Assembly (NCBI RefSeq): GCF_024323335.1
Contig: NC_066579.1
Location: 359,042,665-359,106,664 of the forward strand
Origin: Lathyrus oleraceus
Lineage: Eukaryota; Streptophyta; Magnoliopsida; Fabales; Fabaceae
DNA: 64,000 nucleotides
Direction of reading: 5' to 3'
The notes under the pieces were generated by a model that saw only the letters and a program-made list of their open reading frames with translations, did no database searches and was not told where the DNA came from. A program made the translations under genes and the position numbers. Position 1 is the stretch's first letter. The number at the start of each line of letters is the position of its first letter. Below are positions 36,151-48,900 of the stretch, in pieces.

Positions 36151-39100
36151 CTAGGCAAAGTATTTCTTGACTGCATCTGAATTCACAGGACGAGTGAAAT
36201 CCTCCCCATCCATTGTTGTAAGCATCAATGCTCCGCCTGAAAAGGCTCTCTTAACAACATATGGACCCTCGTAGTTTGAAGTCCACTTGCCCCTGGAATC
36301 GGGCGCGAAAGACAAAACTTTCTTGAGCGCGAGGTCACCTTCTCGGAACACACGAGGCTTGACCTTCTTATCAAATGCTTTCTTCATTCTCTGCTGATAT
36401 AACTGACCATGACACATGGCAGTCAATCGCTTCTCTTCGATCAAATTCAACTGGTCATAACGACTCTGAATCCATTCAGCATCAGTCAACTTGGCTTCCA
36501 TCAAGACTCGCATTGATGGGATCTCCATCTCTACTGGGAGAACAACTTCCATGCCGTAAACAAGAGAGAAAGGGGTTGCCCCTGTTGAAGTGCGTACAGA
36601 CGTACGATATCCATGCAAAGCAAATGGCAGCATCTCATGCCAATCTTTGTACGTGACAGTCATTTTCTGGATGATCCTCTTGATATTCTTATTAGCAGCT
36701 TCAACAGCCCCATTCATCTTAGGTCTGTAGGGAGAGGAATTATGGTGTGCAATCTTGAATTCAGCGCACAACTCATCCATCATCTTATTGTTCAGATTAG
36801 ATCCATTATCAGTAATGATCCTCTTTGGCACACCATAACGGCAAATCAGCTGGTTCTTGATAAACTTCACAACCACCTGCCTGGTTACATTCGCGTACGA
36901 AGCGACTTCAACCCATTTGGTGAAGTAATCAATTGCTACGAGAATAAACCGGTGTTCGTTGGACGCTTTCGGCTCAATCATGCCGATCATGTCGATTCCC
37001 CACATAGAGAAAGGCCATGGTGATGAAATCACATTCAGAAGTGTCAGAGGAATATGAATCTTATCCGCATAAATTTGACACTTGTGACATTTCTTCACAT
37101 ACTTGCAACAGTCAGACTCCATTGTCAGCCAATAGTAGCCTGCTCTCAACATTTTCTTAGCCATGGCATGTCCATTGGAATGAGTACCAAATGAACCCTC
37201 ATGGACCTCAGTCATCAACAGGTTTGCTTCGTGTCTATCCACGCATCTGAGCAAAACCATATCGAAATTTCTCTTATACAGCACTTCACCACTGAGGTAG
37301 AAACTGCCTGACAACCTTTTCAAAGTTTTCCTATCTTTCACAGATGCCCCGGGCGGGTAGACCTGGTTCTGGAGGAAATTCTTGATATCAAAATACCAAG
37401 GCTTGTCATCTTTCACTTCTTCGATTGCAAATATGTGAGCTGGTCTGTCCAAGCGCATCACAGTAATATTGGGGACATCATTCCACCATCTGACCACAAT
37501 CATGGAAGCAAGCGTAGCAAGAGCATCTGCCATCCGATTATCCTCTCGAGGAATGTGATAAAATTCAACTTCTGTGAAGAAAGTTGAAATTCTCCTTGCA
37601 TAGTCTCTGTACGGAATGAGACCAGGTTGATTCGTTTCCCATTCTCCCTTGATCTGATTAACAACCAGGGCCGAATCACCATACACATCAAGATACTTGA
37701 TTCTCAAATCAACGCATTCTTCAAGTCCCATAATACAGGCTTCATATTCCGCCATATTATTCGTGCATTTGAAAGTTAGCCTTGCTGTAAACGGAATGTG
37801 TGAACCTTGAGGAGTAATGATCACTGCCCCAATTCCATTTCCATATTGATTAACAGCGCCATCAAATACCATCGTCCATCTGGAACCAGGTTCCGGACCT
37901 TCATCAAGTGTAGGCTCATCGCAATCTTTCATCTTCAAATACAGAATTTCTTCATCAGGGAAGTCATACTGAACAGACTGATGATCTTCGATCGGCTGGT
38001 GCGCTAAATGGTCAGCCAAGATACTACCTTTGATAGCTTTTTGAGCTCGATACTCGATATCATACTCAGACAATAACATCTGCCAACGGGCAATCCTCCC
38101 AGTTAAAGCAGGCTTCTCGAAGATATACTTAATTGGATCCATTCTGGATATCAACCAAGTTGTATGATTTATCATGTACTGGCGCAAACGCTTAGCAGCC
38201 CAAGCCAAAGCACAGCACGTCTTCTCAAGCATAGAGTACCGAGACTCACAATCAGTAAACTTCTTACTGAGGTAGTATATAGCAAATTCCTTCTTCCCTG
38301 ATTCATCTTGTTGACCGAGTACACAACCCATCGAGTCTTCAAGAACTGTCAAATACATAATCAGAGGTCTTCCTTCCACAGGCGGAGACAAGATCGGAGG
38401 TTCAGACATATAATCTTTGATACTGTCGAAAGCTTTCTGGCAATCCTCGGTCCAATCATGAGACTGATCTTTCCGGAGGAGCTTGAATATCGGCGCACAT
38501 GTGGCAGTCATGTGGGATATAAATCTGGAAATGTAGTTCAAGCGGCCAAGAAAACCTCGGACTTGCTTCTCAGTCTTGGGTGCGGGCATCTCTTGTATTG
38601 CTTTGACCTTTGTAGGATCAACCTCAATACCTCTTTCACTTACCACAAAACCCAACAACTTGCCGGAACGGACTCCAAATGTACACTTGTTCGGATTCAG
38701 GCGAAGTTTGAACTTCCTCAAATGCTGAAAAAGTTTCAACAAATGCTCAATATGCTCAACTTCCGTTCGGGACTTAGCAATCATATCATCAACATAGACT
38801 TCTATCTCCTTGTGCATCATATCATGAAACAAGGTAGTCATAGCTCGTTGATACGTGGCTCCGGCGTTCTTCAAACCAAAGGGCATCACTCGATAACAGA
38901 ATGTTCCCCAAGGTGTGATGAATGTTGTCTTCTCCATATCCTCGGGTGCCATCTTGATTTGATTATATCCAGAAAATCCGTCCATAAAGGAAAAGACTTT
39001 GAATTTAGCTGTATTGTCTACCAACATGTCAATGTGTGGTAGAGGAAAATCATCTTTTGGGCTAGCCTTATTCAAATCTCTATAATCAACGCACATACGG

Positions 39101-39613
39101 ACTTTTCCGTCCTTCTTAGGAACAGGCACAATATTGGCCACCCACTGAGGATACGTAGAAGTCACCAGAAACCCCGCATCAATTTGCTTCTGAACTTCCT
39201 CTTTGATCTTCACTGCCATATCTGGATGAGTTCTTCTGAGCTTCTGCTTCACAGGCACGCACTCAGGCTTCAAAGGCAGGAAATGTTGCACAATATCTGT
39301 ATCTAAACCCGGCATGTCTTCATAGGACCAAGCAAAGATATCTGAATATTCTCGTAGCAAGCTGATCAAATCTTCCTTGACAGACCCTTCAAGAAGTGCC
39401 CCAATATTCACCAGACGAACACAATCCTCAGACCCCAAGTTGACTGTTTCCAAGTCTTCGAGATGCGGCTGAATGATCTTTTCTTCGTGCTCAAGGAGAC
39501 GGGTAATCTCATCAGGAATCCCTTCAACGTCATCTTCCTCTGCCTCAAATACAGGGAATTCAAAATTGGGAGATGGCGTTGGATCATTATGTTCAATGGG
39601 TTTTAGGATCAAC
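36151..39613 (-). CDS. pol: Ogre B pol: RT, RNase H, second RNase H, integrase
   Basis: 1153 codons with no interruption. Residues 140-310 are reverse transcriptase, with DGFSGYNQIK and the YVDDM active site at 273-277. Residues 410-520 are the first RNase H; the usual TDAS site reads TVLE, so its first catalytic Asp is missing. Residues 578-705 are a second, aRNH-type RNase H with D584, E622, D646 and D696 in place. Integrase follows: zinc-finger His/Cys around 804-845 (CHKC at 842-845), then D874, D935 and E971 with 35 residues between the last two, and the GPY motif at 1116-1118. It has no ATG at its start (TTG at 39612) and lies just after a splice acceptor, so it is probably made as a Gag-Pro-Pol fusion by splicing. 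All key residues except the first RNase H Asp are kept, so the protein could be active. Confidence 0.95.
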
Positions 39614-39884
39614 CTGCATAATGATTTTGGTTAAGGAAAAAACTTTAGCATTTAAACAAGCAAACCATTATGCAGATGAAAAATGTTGCTTTTATTCTTG
39701 TTTTTTATGGGTTTTTTGTGATCACTGATTTCATGCAAAAATCAAAAAGTGAAAACAAAGGAAAAACAAATGTTTAACAATGCATTAATTGAATGAAAAC
39801 ATCATTGTATATATGCTTTGCCAACAATGTCATCACTTCTCCTTTTGGCATGGGAGAAGGGTTTTAAACAAAGTGAACAATTAC
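39614..39884 (-). other. Ogre B intron between protease and RT
   Basis: The same 271-nt intron as in copy A, with donor GTAATT containing the gag-pro stop and acceptor TTATGCAG. Splicing joins gag-pro to the intact pol frame. Unspliced RNA would end translation at the TAA, giving Gag-Pro only. Confidence 0.78.
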
Positions 39885-42800
39885 TCTGATCTATGGATGA
39901 CTGTAGGAACATCCACAGCGACCCAATTGTGGCAGACACCACCAGGAATAACGAAGTTGTTCACGTCTTCTGCATCCTCTTCCAAGATAGCAGCAGCTTC
40001 CTCTTCAGGTCGATCATCATGGATGAATCCTCCACTTGTGAACAAACCATGCTCATTACATGCCCCAGAACAGTAGCCAATGCCAGCCCGGGATCTATTG
40101 TCTTCAAGTTCAATCACCTTCCCCAAACCAGCAACTGCACCACACTCAATGGCCAGCTTTGCATCACGGTAGGAAGCGAATGAAGGAGACTTCTTCTCGA
40201 TTGGTTCATCAATAGATAAAGCTTGGAACTGAGTTCCAACTTCATCCTCAGCGTCAATGTACGAGAAAGAAGACAGATGGCTAACCAGGAGAGCCTTTTC
40301 TCCCCCTACTACAACCAATTTCCTGTTTTTCACAAATTTCAACTTCTGGTGTAGGGTGGATGTCACGGCGCCAGCCTCGTGAATCCATGGTCTGCCTAAG
40401 AGACAACTATAAGATGGGTGGATATCCATTACTTGAAAAGTAACCTGGAAATCACTTGGTCCTATCTTGATTGGGAGATCAACTTCCCCAATCACGGTCT
40501 TGCGCGACCCATCAAATGCTTTCACAACGACCCCACTCTGCCTCATGGGAGGCCCTTGATATGACAATCTGGAGAGTGTGGTCTTTGGCAATACATTTAG
40601 AGAAGATCCAGTGTCCACTAACACATTGGACATTGCATCAGATTTGCAATTCATGGAGATATGTAAAGCCATGTTGTGGTCTCTTCCCTCCTTAGGGAGA
40701 TCAGCGTCACAAAAGCTCAAAGTGTTGCAAGCGGTAATGTTTGCAACGATACTATCAAACTGCTCAAGGGTGACGTCGTGATCTACATATGCCAGATCCA
40801 AGACTTTCTGCAGAGCCTCCCTATGGGGTTCTGAATTCAACAGCAAAGAAAGAATGGAAATCTTGGATGGTGTTTGTAGAAGCTGGTCTACAATGTTGTA
40901 CTCACTCTTTCTGATGAGTTTCAGCATCTCATCAGATTCTTCATCTACAATGCCACTCGGGCCAACTGAAGAAACAGGAGTCTTTTGTACGGAGGAGGAT
41001 GGTTTGGCAACATCAAGTGCCGGATTCTGAATATTAACAGCGGTCCCCACAGGACGCTCAACAGTATCAGAAGCAACAACCTTAGGAGGCGCAGAAAATA
41101 CACGACCACTTCTGGTCAACCCACTTACATCAGCGATAGTGGTTACGGAAGTGGAAGGTAAAGGCACTTCTACCCTATCTTGGACAACAACAGGGTTATA
41201 TCTGAATGGTACAGCTTTGTCTGAAGAATAGGGCACAGGGCCTGCCGGTTTAATGATCAAAGAAGGGGAAGCCTTCGGCTTGCTGCTATTGTAACGAACA
41301 ACAACAGGCTCGGGCAGCTTGAACACTGGAGATATAACATTAATCTCAGGCTCGTCTCTATCAACATTGTGATTTTGCAAAATCTCAATGGTACCTTCAT
41401 TCAATAGCTTTTGAAGCTCTCTGCGTACTTGGTCGCAACCCAAGCGGTTGACCGAACAGACGCGGCACTTGTCGTGGTTATGCTCCAAGTAGCTGTACTG
41501 ACACAGCAAACGATGTAATTCAACCAACGACTGCCTGATGTGGCTCACATATCTGACCTTGTACTTCCCAAGGCATTCCTGAATCATATTGACTGATTTC
41601 CCATGCGTAGGCAATGGGTTCTTGGTGACATTTGGACCTGAATCTTCAAAACTCAGAATACCACATCTCACAAGGTCCTGAACCTTGGTCTTCAGCTGAA
41701 AACAATTCTCTATATCGTGGCCCGGAGCGCCAGAATGATAGACACAGTGCAGGTCAGGCTTATACCACCACTGAGGGTTGACCGGTATAGCCGGAGGATC
41801 TCTTGGAGTAATCAGCTTCCGCTCTATTAGAGAGGGATATAACTCTGCGTAAGACATGGGAATCGGATCAAAACTGATCTTCTTCCTATCATAACTCACA
41901 TTCGCCTGATTACTTGTGCTACCACGAGGCTGGTAAGCCTGTTGCTGTGGACGAGACTGTTGTTGTTGGTACTGAGGTTGTTGATATTGCTGCTGATGCT
42001 GATATTGCTGATGTTGCTGTGCATTATCTTTGAATACAGGTGCTATATGAGCCACCTGGTGCTGATGACCGGCACGACGTGCGGGCTTCCTCTGAGCAGA
42101 GGGTCTTCTATGCTTGGGCTGGGATTGCACAGCATGTGTTTCCCCTTCTTTCCTCTTAAATGCCCCATATCGTTTAGAAGAAGAACCATCATCTTTCGCC
42201 AACCGTCCTTCACGGACACCTTCTTCGAGACGCATCCCCATGTTCACCATCTCGGTGAAATCAGAGGGAGCGCTTGCTACCATCCGCTCATAATAGAATG
42301 AGCCAAGAGTCTTCAGAAAGATCTTGGTCATTTCCTTCTCCTCAAGCGGTGGAGTGATTTGAGCTGCCAGCTCTCGCCACCTCTGGGCGTACTCTTTGAA
42401 CGATTCCTTGTCCTTCTGCGACATGAACCTGAGTTGATCTCGGTCAGGCGCCATATCGACGTTGTACTTGTACTGCTTGACGAAGGCTTCGCCAAGGTCG
42501 TTGAAGGATCTGATATTGGCACTGTCCAAGCTCATGTACCATCTGAGCGCTGCACCGGACAAGCTGTCTTGGAAATAATGAATCAAGAGTTGATCATTAT
42601 TAGTCTGTGTAGACATCTTCCTGGCGTACATGACCAGGTGAGCAAGTGAACAGGTGTTCCCTTTATACTTTTCAAGTCAGGAACTTTGAATTTGATCGGT
42701 ATCTTCACACCGGGAATAAGGCATAACTCGGCAGCAGACTTGCCGAACAAATCCTTTCCTCGAAGAGTCCTCAATTCCTTCCTCAGCTCAAGGAATTGGT

Positions 42801-43191
42801 CGTTCATGGCATCCATCTTTTCATGAACATCTGAGCCCTCAGATGGCTCGGAGTGGTAGATGGTGTCGTCTACCCTTGGCATGGTATGCACGACAGGAGG
42901 AGCGGGAACAGGGACCGGTCTAGATGTCGGCATATGAGCAAATGTTGGCGCTGGCAGATCAGGCATAAAACCTGGAGGCATTCCCCAAGGGAACCCGGGC
43001 GGCATAGCATTGGGCGCATGAGCGCTGACTGGCACCGTTGAAGTGGCTACTTCTGAGATGACTGTCCTTTGAGCAGGAGTTACGGGCGGCGGAGTAGGTT
43101 GATTCTGAGCAGCGAGGAGTTGCTCCATCAAAGCGCCGAGTCTGGCGACCTCTTCCTTCAATTCTCTGTTCTCTTGTTCTAGCTGCTCCAT
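39885..43191 (-). pseudogene. Ogre B gag-protease (one frameshift)
   Basis: Same organisation as copy A: coiled-coil start (ATG at 43191-43189), Pro-rich stretch, frameshift at the T run 42669-42672, capsid-like core, Gln-rich tract, CX2HX5HX4C knuckle, DTG protease and tail to the intron donor. Differences from A are single substitutions (for example Asp to Asn near the start of the second frame, Glu to Lys in the segment before the protease, and a Leu-Ile-Pro change near the break). The capsid to protease part is one open frame of 916 codons. The break separates the N-terminal domain from the rest, so normal Gag would need frame correction. Confidence 0.85.
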
Positions 43192-43544
43192 GACTCTCGC
43201 AGAATTGACTCGCGTATAATACCGGTGAGTCAGCTTGTCTTCAAAATAAATGAAGAACACAGGGTTAGGACAAGAAGACAAGAAACAAAGGGTACCTGCT
43301 TATGCAAAATGATGCATGAAATGCTTGTGCAGATGCTTTGTTTTCAAGGAACCCTTAGGGTATTATTTGCAATATTTTGAATGATTGAAGCTTTTTAATT
43401 TCTCATGGAAAATATTTCATTCAATATATCGAGACAAAGAAGTACAGCATTTTTAAATCATTACAAAGAGAAAAGGCAAATAACATCCTATGGATCCCTA
43501 GAAGCTCGGGATGCTGGAAGACGAGAAGTACACAGCTTCTTGAT

Positions 43545-44935
43545 CTATCTCTCATAGGCCGCTTCCATATCTGCTTTCTCCTTTGCAAGTCGATCATACC
43601 TCCTTTTCCAGAATTTGGAAGACTGAGGAAGCAGAGAGGTCCAAGTGTCGTTCGGATCGTCGATCACTCGATGCTCGAGGAACTCAATCATAGCGTCCTT
43701 TTCCTTAAGCTGCTGAAGCAATTCTTCTCTTTCACGGATCCAAGCACGTGAAAGGTCTTCTTCTCTCAACTCCTCTACACGTTGGGTAGGGAGGGTTGAA
43801 GGCCCAGCCACATCCAACGGTGTAGGTCTCGGATGATCATACGGCATTAAGTACACGACAGCTCTCTGTCTGACCCAAGAGGTGTATGGCTCCAAAGCAA
43901 TGCAGTTCTTTGGACCCAACTCGTTCCTACTCTTCTTGTGAATACTGCGCCAAGCACGGACAAATCTGGCTTTCAGGCCTTGGGGATCTTTACCCTCCTG
44001 GAAGAACACACCTTCTAACAGAATGTTATGAGGTTTATCCTTCAGGGGGAACCCAAGCTGACGACGTGCGAGAATGGGATTGTAGCTGATCCCACCACAT
44101 GTGCCAAGAAGAGGCACATTAGGGAATTCACCACAATAGTCAATGATCTGGACGGTATCGTACACGCGATCATACCAAGTGATATCATCATTGGTGAGAG
44201 ACATGAGTCTCTGAGACCACCGTAGACATCCCTTGTTCTCCTTGAAAGCAACTGTCTGCGGCAAGTGCGAAATAAACCACTTGCATAGCAAAGGTAGACA
44301 ACAGACAATAACTCCTCCGCCCTTTGCGTTCTCAGATGCAAAGAGACATAGGCATCGCCCAACAAAGTCGGAACGGGATTAAGAACTGAGAAGATCCTAA
44401 TGGCGTTCATGTCCACGAACTTGTCGAAGTTGGGAAACAACACCAATCCATAGATGAGCAGCACAAACAAAGCCTCAAAGGCATCCTCACTCATGGCCTT
44501 CCCATAAAAGGTAGCTTGGGCAATGAGGAACTCGGAAGGAAAACCCTGAATTCCGCCTTTGGTAGTCAGATTAGCCCTAATCAGATCTTCATCTATGTGC
44601 AACAAGCTGGCAATCTCTCGAGCAGATGGAATACTCTCTAGGCCACTGAACGACACTTGATCCAGAATCGGAATCCCAATGAGATGAGAATACTCCTCCA
44701 AAGTTGGCAACAGCTGGAAATCCGGGAATGAGAAGCAGTGATACAGGGGATCATAAAACTGAGCCAAAGTACTCATCAACCCTTCGTCAACCTGAGTAGT
44801 CAGCAGAGGTAGAAGCTTCCCATAGCGAGCTTTGAAACCCAAGGGATCTAATACATAAGATGTCAGATTCCTTAACTCTTTTACATCGGGCTGTTTGAAG
44901 CTGTACTTCTTTGTATGCCTTTTTGGTCTTTCCAT
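43545..44935 (-). pseudogene. Ogre B ORF1, 1-bp deletion
   Basis: Matches ORF1 of copy A except for loss of one C near 44331 (GCGTTCTCAG here, GCGTTCCTCAG in A). The deletion splits the 463-codon frame into 297 codons ending at 44042 and an out-of-frame remainder of 248 codons ending at 43545. The break is after the conserved hydrophobic stretch and before the CCLPLL segment. The rest shows almost no change, so the loss is recent. Confidence 0.9.
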
Positions 44936-44938
44936 GTC

Positions 44939-45933
44939 TGAAAATTTTGCAAATACACCCTTTTAAGTTCCTTGAAAATTTTCTTTTTCTGATGACATGA
45001 AGTGCAGATGAATGCATGAATGCATGAATGCAACAATCACACTCAAGGATCAAGCAAGTCACACCAAACAAAGGTCATGGGAAAGCTCATTGTATCCCTA
45101 ATATCAATCATCCATTTTGGTGGATTTAGGTTTTCACCTTATCGACACCCAAGTTCCATTGATATTAACGGTACATGAACCGGCTCGAACATCCTTAATA
45201 TCAACCATCCTTTTTGGGGGATTTAGGTTTTATACCTTATCAATGCCCAGGTTCCATTGATATTAAGGTTGTCTGAACGACTCAACCACGAATCAAGGGT
45301 CTGTTGAGAGTCACGAGCATGGAGTCTCGGTTAAGAACCACCCAAAGGGAGTGTACTAGGGTTTAGACCTGCCAGACATGTTCTATCAGAGGTTCCCATA
45401 ATCATCGTTCCATCTTTCGAATATTATCGGAGGAACGAATACTTGTATTCCAAAAATATTCTCAAGAGAAACTCTTATGAGTGTAGTATCGCGTAACAAT
45501 CGCATCAGAACTTACATCTGAACGACCTCCGCACTACGTTCCTAAAAATAGGCCAAGATGGGTTTGGTAAACTACGGTCCTTGGCTTCTGCGGCACATGA
45601 TTGAAAGAATAATGCCTAACCACAAATAACTTGTGTGACATTATTAATCCAACATGACCTCCACCAAGTGAATGGACTCGCAAGTCAACTGGCTAAGGAA
45701 TACTCCACACCAGTCAACAAGACTATGCCATTCTCCTATCCTAGAGTGCACTCGAGTTCGGGTATAGAACTCATCTCACAGATCACCAAAGCAAACATCA
45801 ATTGTATATCAAGCAATTCAAACATTACAATCAATACAGTTATCCCAAATGGTACAAAAATATGTCATATAACAAATAACAATATAGCACAACAAAGGTG
45901 AAAAGTAGGCAATACAACCAAGGATGATGTTTC
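44939..45933 (-). other. Ogre B 5' leader
   Basis: Essentially the same leader as in A, including the tandem duplication of about 120 bp (about 45096-45278) bounded by complementary TAATATCAA/ATTGATATTA blocks. No coding signal. Confidence 0.65.
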
Positions 45934-45951
45934 TCCCCAGCAGAGTCGCCA
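45934..45951 (-). other. Ogre B primer binding site
   Basis: Minus-strand TGGCGACTCTGCTGGGGA, six bases inside the LTR end at 45958, identical to copy A. Confidence 0.85.
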
Positions 45952-45957
45952 CTTTTC

Positions 45958-48900
45958 TGTAGCGGTGTATTCGTCGCTATATGATTTATTGATTAAACCA
46001 TAAGCAAAGCATACAATGAATTCGAGTCGCCACCGCACTTTTATTTATCCAAAGGACTGGCTAAAAAGCGAACAAAAGCCTAAGAAGTTTTACGCGTAGA
46101 AAACTAATGAAAAGATCAGAGAGTCTGGGTAAGGGGTAAATTACGCAATGGGAAGGTGTTAGGCACCCATCACGTCCTAGGTACTCCTAGGGAGCCCTTT
46201 TCACACTTGTTGTATAAAATTGTTATTTGTTATGAAATATTTATTGTGCAAACATGATTGGGATGATGAGAAAAGAATATACAATTTTTATTGTTTTTGT
46301 GTTCGAACGGATGAACCCGTTGCCTACGTACCTCCCATCAAAGGTAAGGATCAAAACGCCGTAGTTCGGCTAAAAGATTTCCAAAAGGTTTGTGAGTTCA
46401 ATTTTAAACAATAGCACTTGAGGCTTTTCATTATCAATGGGAGAAAACTCGACCAAGACCAACATCCACCATGCGAGGATAGCTTCGACGTACTAGAGGG
46501 GTTAACCCTGTTTTCAGTACGGAAGTCTTATAGTCGACTCACTAAGGATAGGGTGAGGTTTACATCAACCACCATGATAATTGAAACCTATGGCTAATGC
46601 ATGAAAAGATTAACAATGGACAAAGCCAAAACAATTGAATGGGTGAAGTTAATTGATTATGATTATGAAAGTAGGGTCAAAATATGATTAAGATTGATTC
46701 AAAGAAGTATTATGAAATGGAGTTTGAAAAAGTCAAGGACTTGGGGTCCAGGTTTTTAATTTGAAAACATGAAGATGTTTGCACAATATCTATCTCAAGT
46801 TTGAAAGTAATGTGTGAAAAGGTTTAGGACATAATGGATGAATGGATGAAGATGGCATGTAAAACCTCCTAGAAGGTTCACCTCTTGAAATCATATAGAA
46901 GATGATTCAAGTGTGTCCTTTGGAATAGGTAGTGAGCGATAGCAAAATAAGCAAACAAATGATACCGGATGCCACTCAATGGTCTTACTCCAATCTCACA
47001 AACAAAAGCGGATACCGGATACCAATAGATGGATTTACACCAATCTCCTAAACAAAGAAACAAGGATGTCGGGAGCCAATAGATGGACTTATTCCAATCT
47101 CCTAAAACAAAACGAAACTTGGATACCGGATGCCAATCTGTCTGGGCTTATACCAATATCCAACATATGATCATAGGAAAGCAAAGGCCAACTTGCAGGG
47201 ACTTACAATTGCATCCTCACATACAACAAATGCAAATGCATCAAGCAAAGAGAAGATGAGTGGCCAATGAGATGGTCTTATACTCACTTCCATATCATAG
47301 GAACAATGGCCAATGAATGGTCTTACAATTGTCCTCAATGGGCAAACAACAAAGATATGTCATAAAGACAGATGAAATGATCATGCACTAATGAGCAATT
47401 AATGATGATAAATGCACAGAGCATGCAAGCAGACATGTGTATATGAGGTAAGCAATCAATCAATTAAAGTCATTCAGCACACACTATAACCAAACAATCA
47501 GGCTCACACAAAGGGTTAGGCATTGAAGCCAACTGGAATAGGGTTAATGGTGCTCTTAACCTTGCCATTGAGGGGCTAAGGTGAAGCAGATGAAAAGATA
47601 TGAGGGGTGTGCCTCATTGCTCTTATCCCTGGCCAGGGAGAGTATTTGAATATCAGAAGGTGTGGGAGTTCAGAAAGTAGGAACTCTCTCCACAGATTAT
47701 TGACTCGATAGATCTTGGGTTTTTACTCACTATGCATCAACACATGTGGCGTGAGCAAGGTGAGTGACACACAGAATAGTAGGAGATAGGTTGCATATCT
47801 CTTGGGTTCTACCAATTGCCTTATTCAAAGGACTTTTCCTGCTTGGGACAAATGTAAACACACACAAGCATTGCCTCTTAAGGAGGACTTCAGACAATTG
47901 TCTGGCCAAGTAACAGGCCAGGTCTTCCAGACTACATGAAGAAAAAGGATTCTACCTCAATGCAAATTGCTTATCAAGCAAAGCAAAGCAAGTTCTTAAA
48001 GAACTATAAGCAACTAAAGGTACCTGAAACCAGTCAGACAACATCAGTATACAATTCAAAGTTAAATCAAAATAAGATAGGGATCAACAGTCAACACAAT
48101 CAGTTAAATGTGCAATGCACAAGGCTCAAAGCATGTGAGCCAAGCAACCTACAAAACAAACAAGTTAGTCATGATAATCAATCAAGCTCAATCAATTTGT
48201 ATTGATCTCTTTGGGTATTTGTTGCTTAACCTGAAACAACAAACTTAAACATGAGCAACATGACCACTAGGACAAGCCTAGGGTCAAAAAGAGATAAGAA
48301 AATCAAAACAGCAAGTGACAAGTGTCCAAAACCAAGTTCAAACAATCAAGAAACAAACTCAATTGGTTCCATGTTCATATCAATCATCATCATCATTTCA
48401 TAAGCAAATTAGGTCAAAGCATGGCATATAGAAGCTCATAGAAGTCAACAGAATGATTTAGCTCAAAACCAATCTCAAACATTTCAATAAATTCTCAAAT
48501 AATTCATGATCAAACATCATCCATAACATGATAAGCATATCAAATTTCAGCTCATTTGGATAAAGGGAAGTTGGTCAATGAAAATCATAAAGGCAAGGCA
48601 AGTTCAAGCAAGCTCAAAGAAGTCAACCAAACATACACCAACTTCAATAAATCATAAATCAGTGACAACATATGAGAAATGAATGGGACTAAAACCATGA
48701 TGAACCTTAAGATGTCTACTAATCACATGTCAAATTTCAAGTCCATCCAATAATGCATGAGAATTTCACAAATCATATGAGAACATGTGTCACAAAAAGT
48801 CAACATATGACCAAACAGGGGAGAAATTATCAAACAAATAGGAAATGCCATCAATAATTCCATTAAAATTCACATGTAAACTAGACATCCACAAGTGACT

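Noticed and set aside
38308..39042. 244-codon plus-strand ORF (and its 194-codon copy at 18859-19443)
   Set aside because: Antisense shadow of the RT domain. It has no recognisable domain, and its reading follows the codon structure of pol on the other strand.
41942..42301. 119-codon plus-strand ORF rich in Leu (also 22343-22702)
   Set aside because: Antisense of the Gln-rich tract of gag, where CAG/CAA repeats read as Leu codons. Composition explains it.
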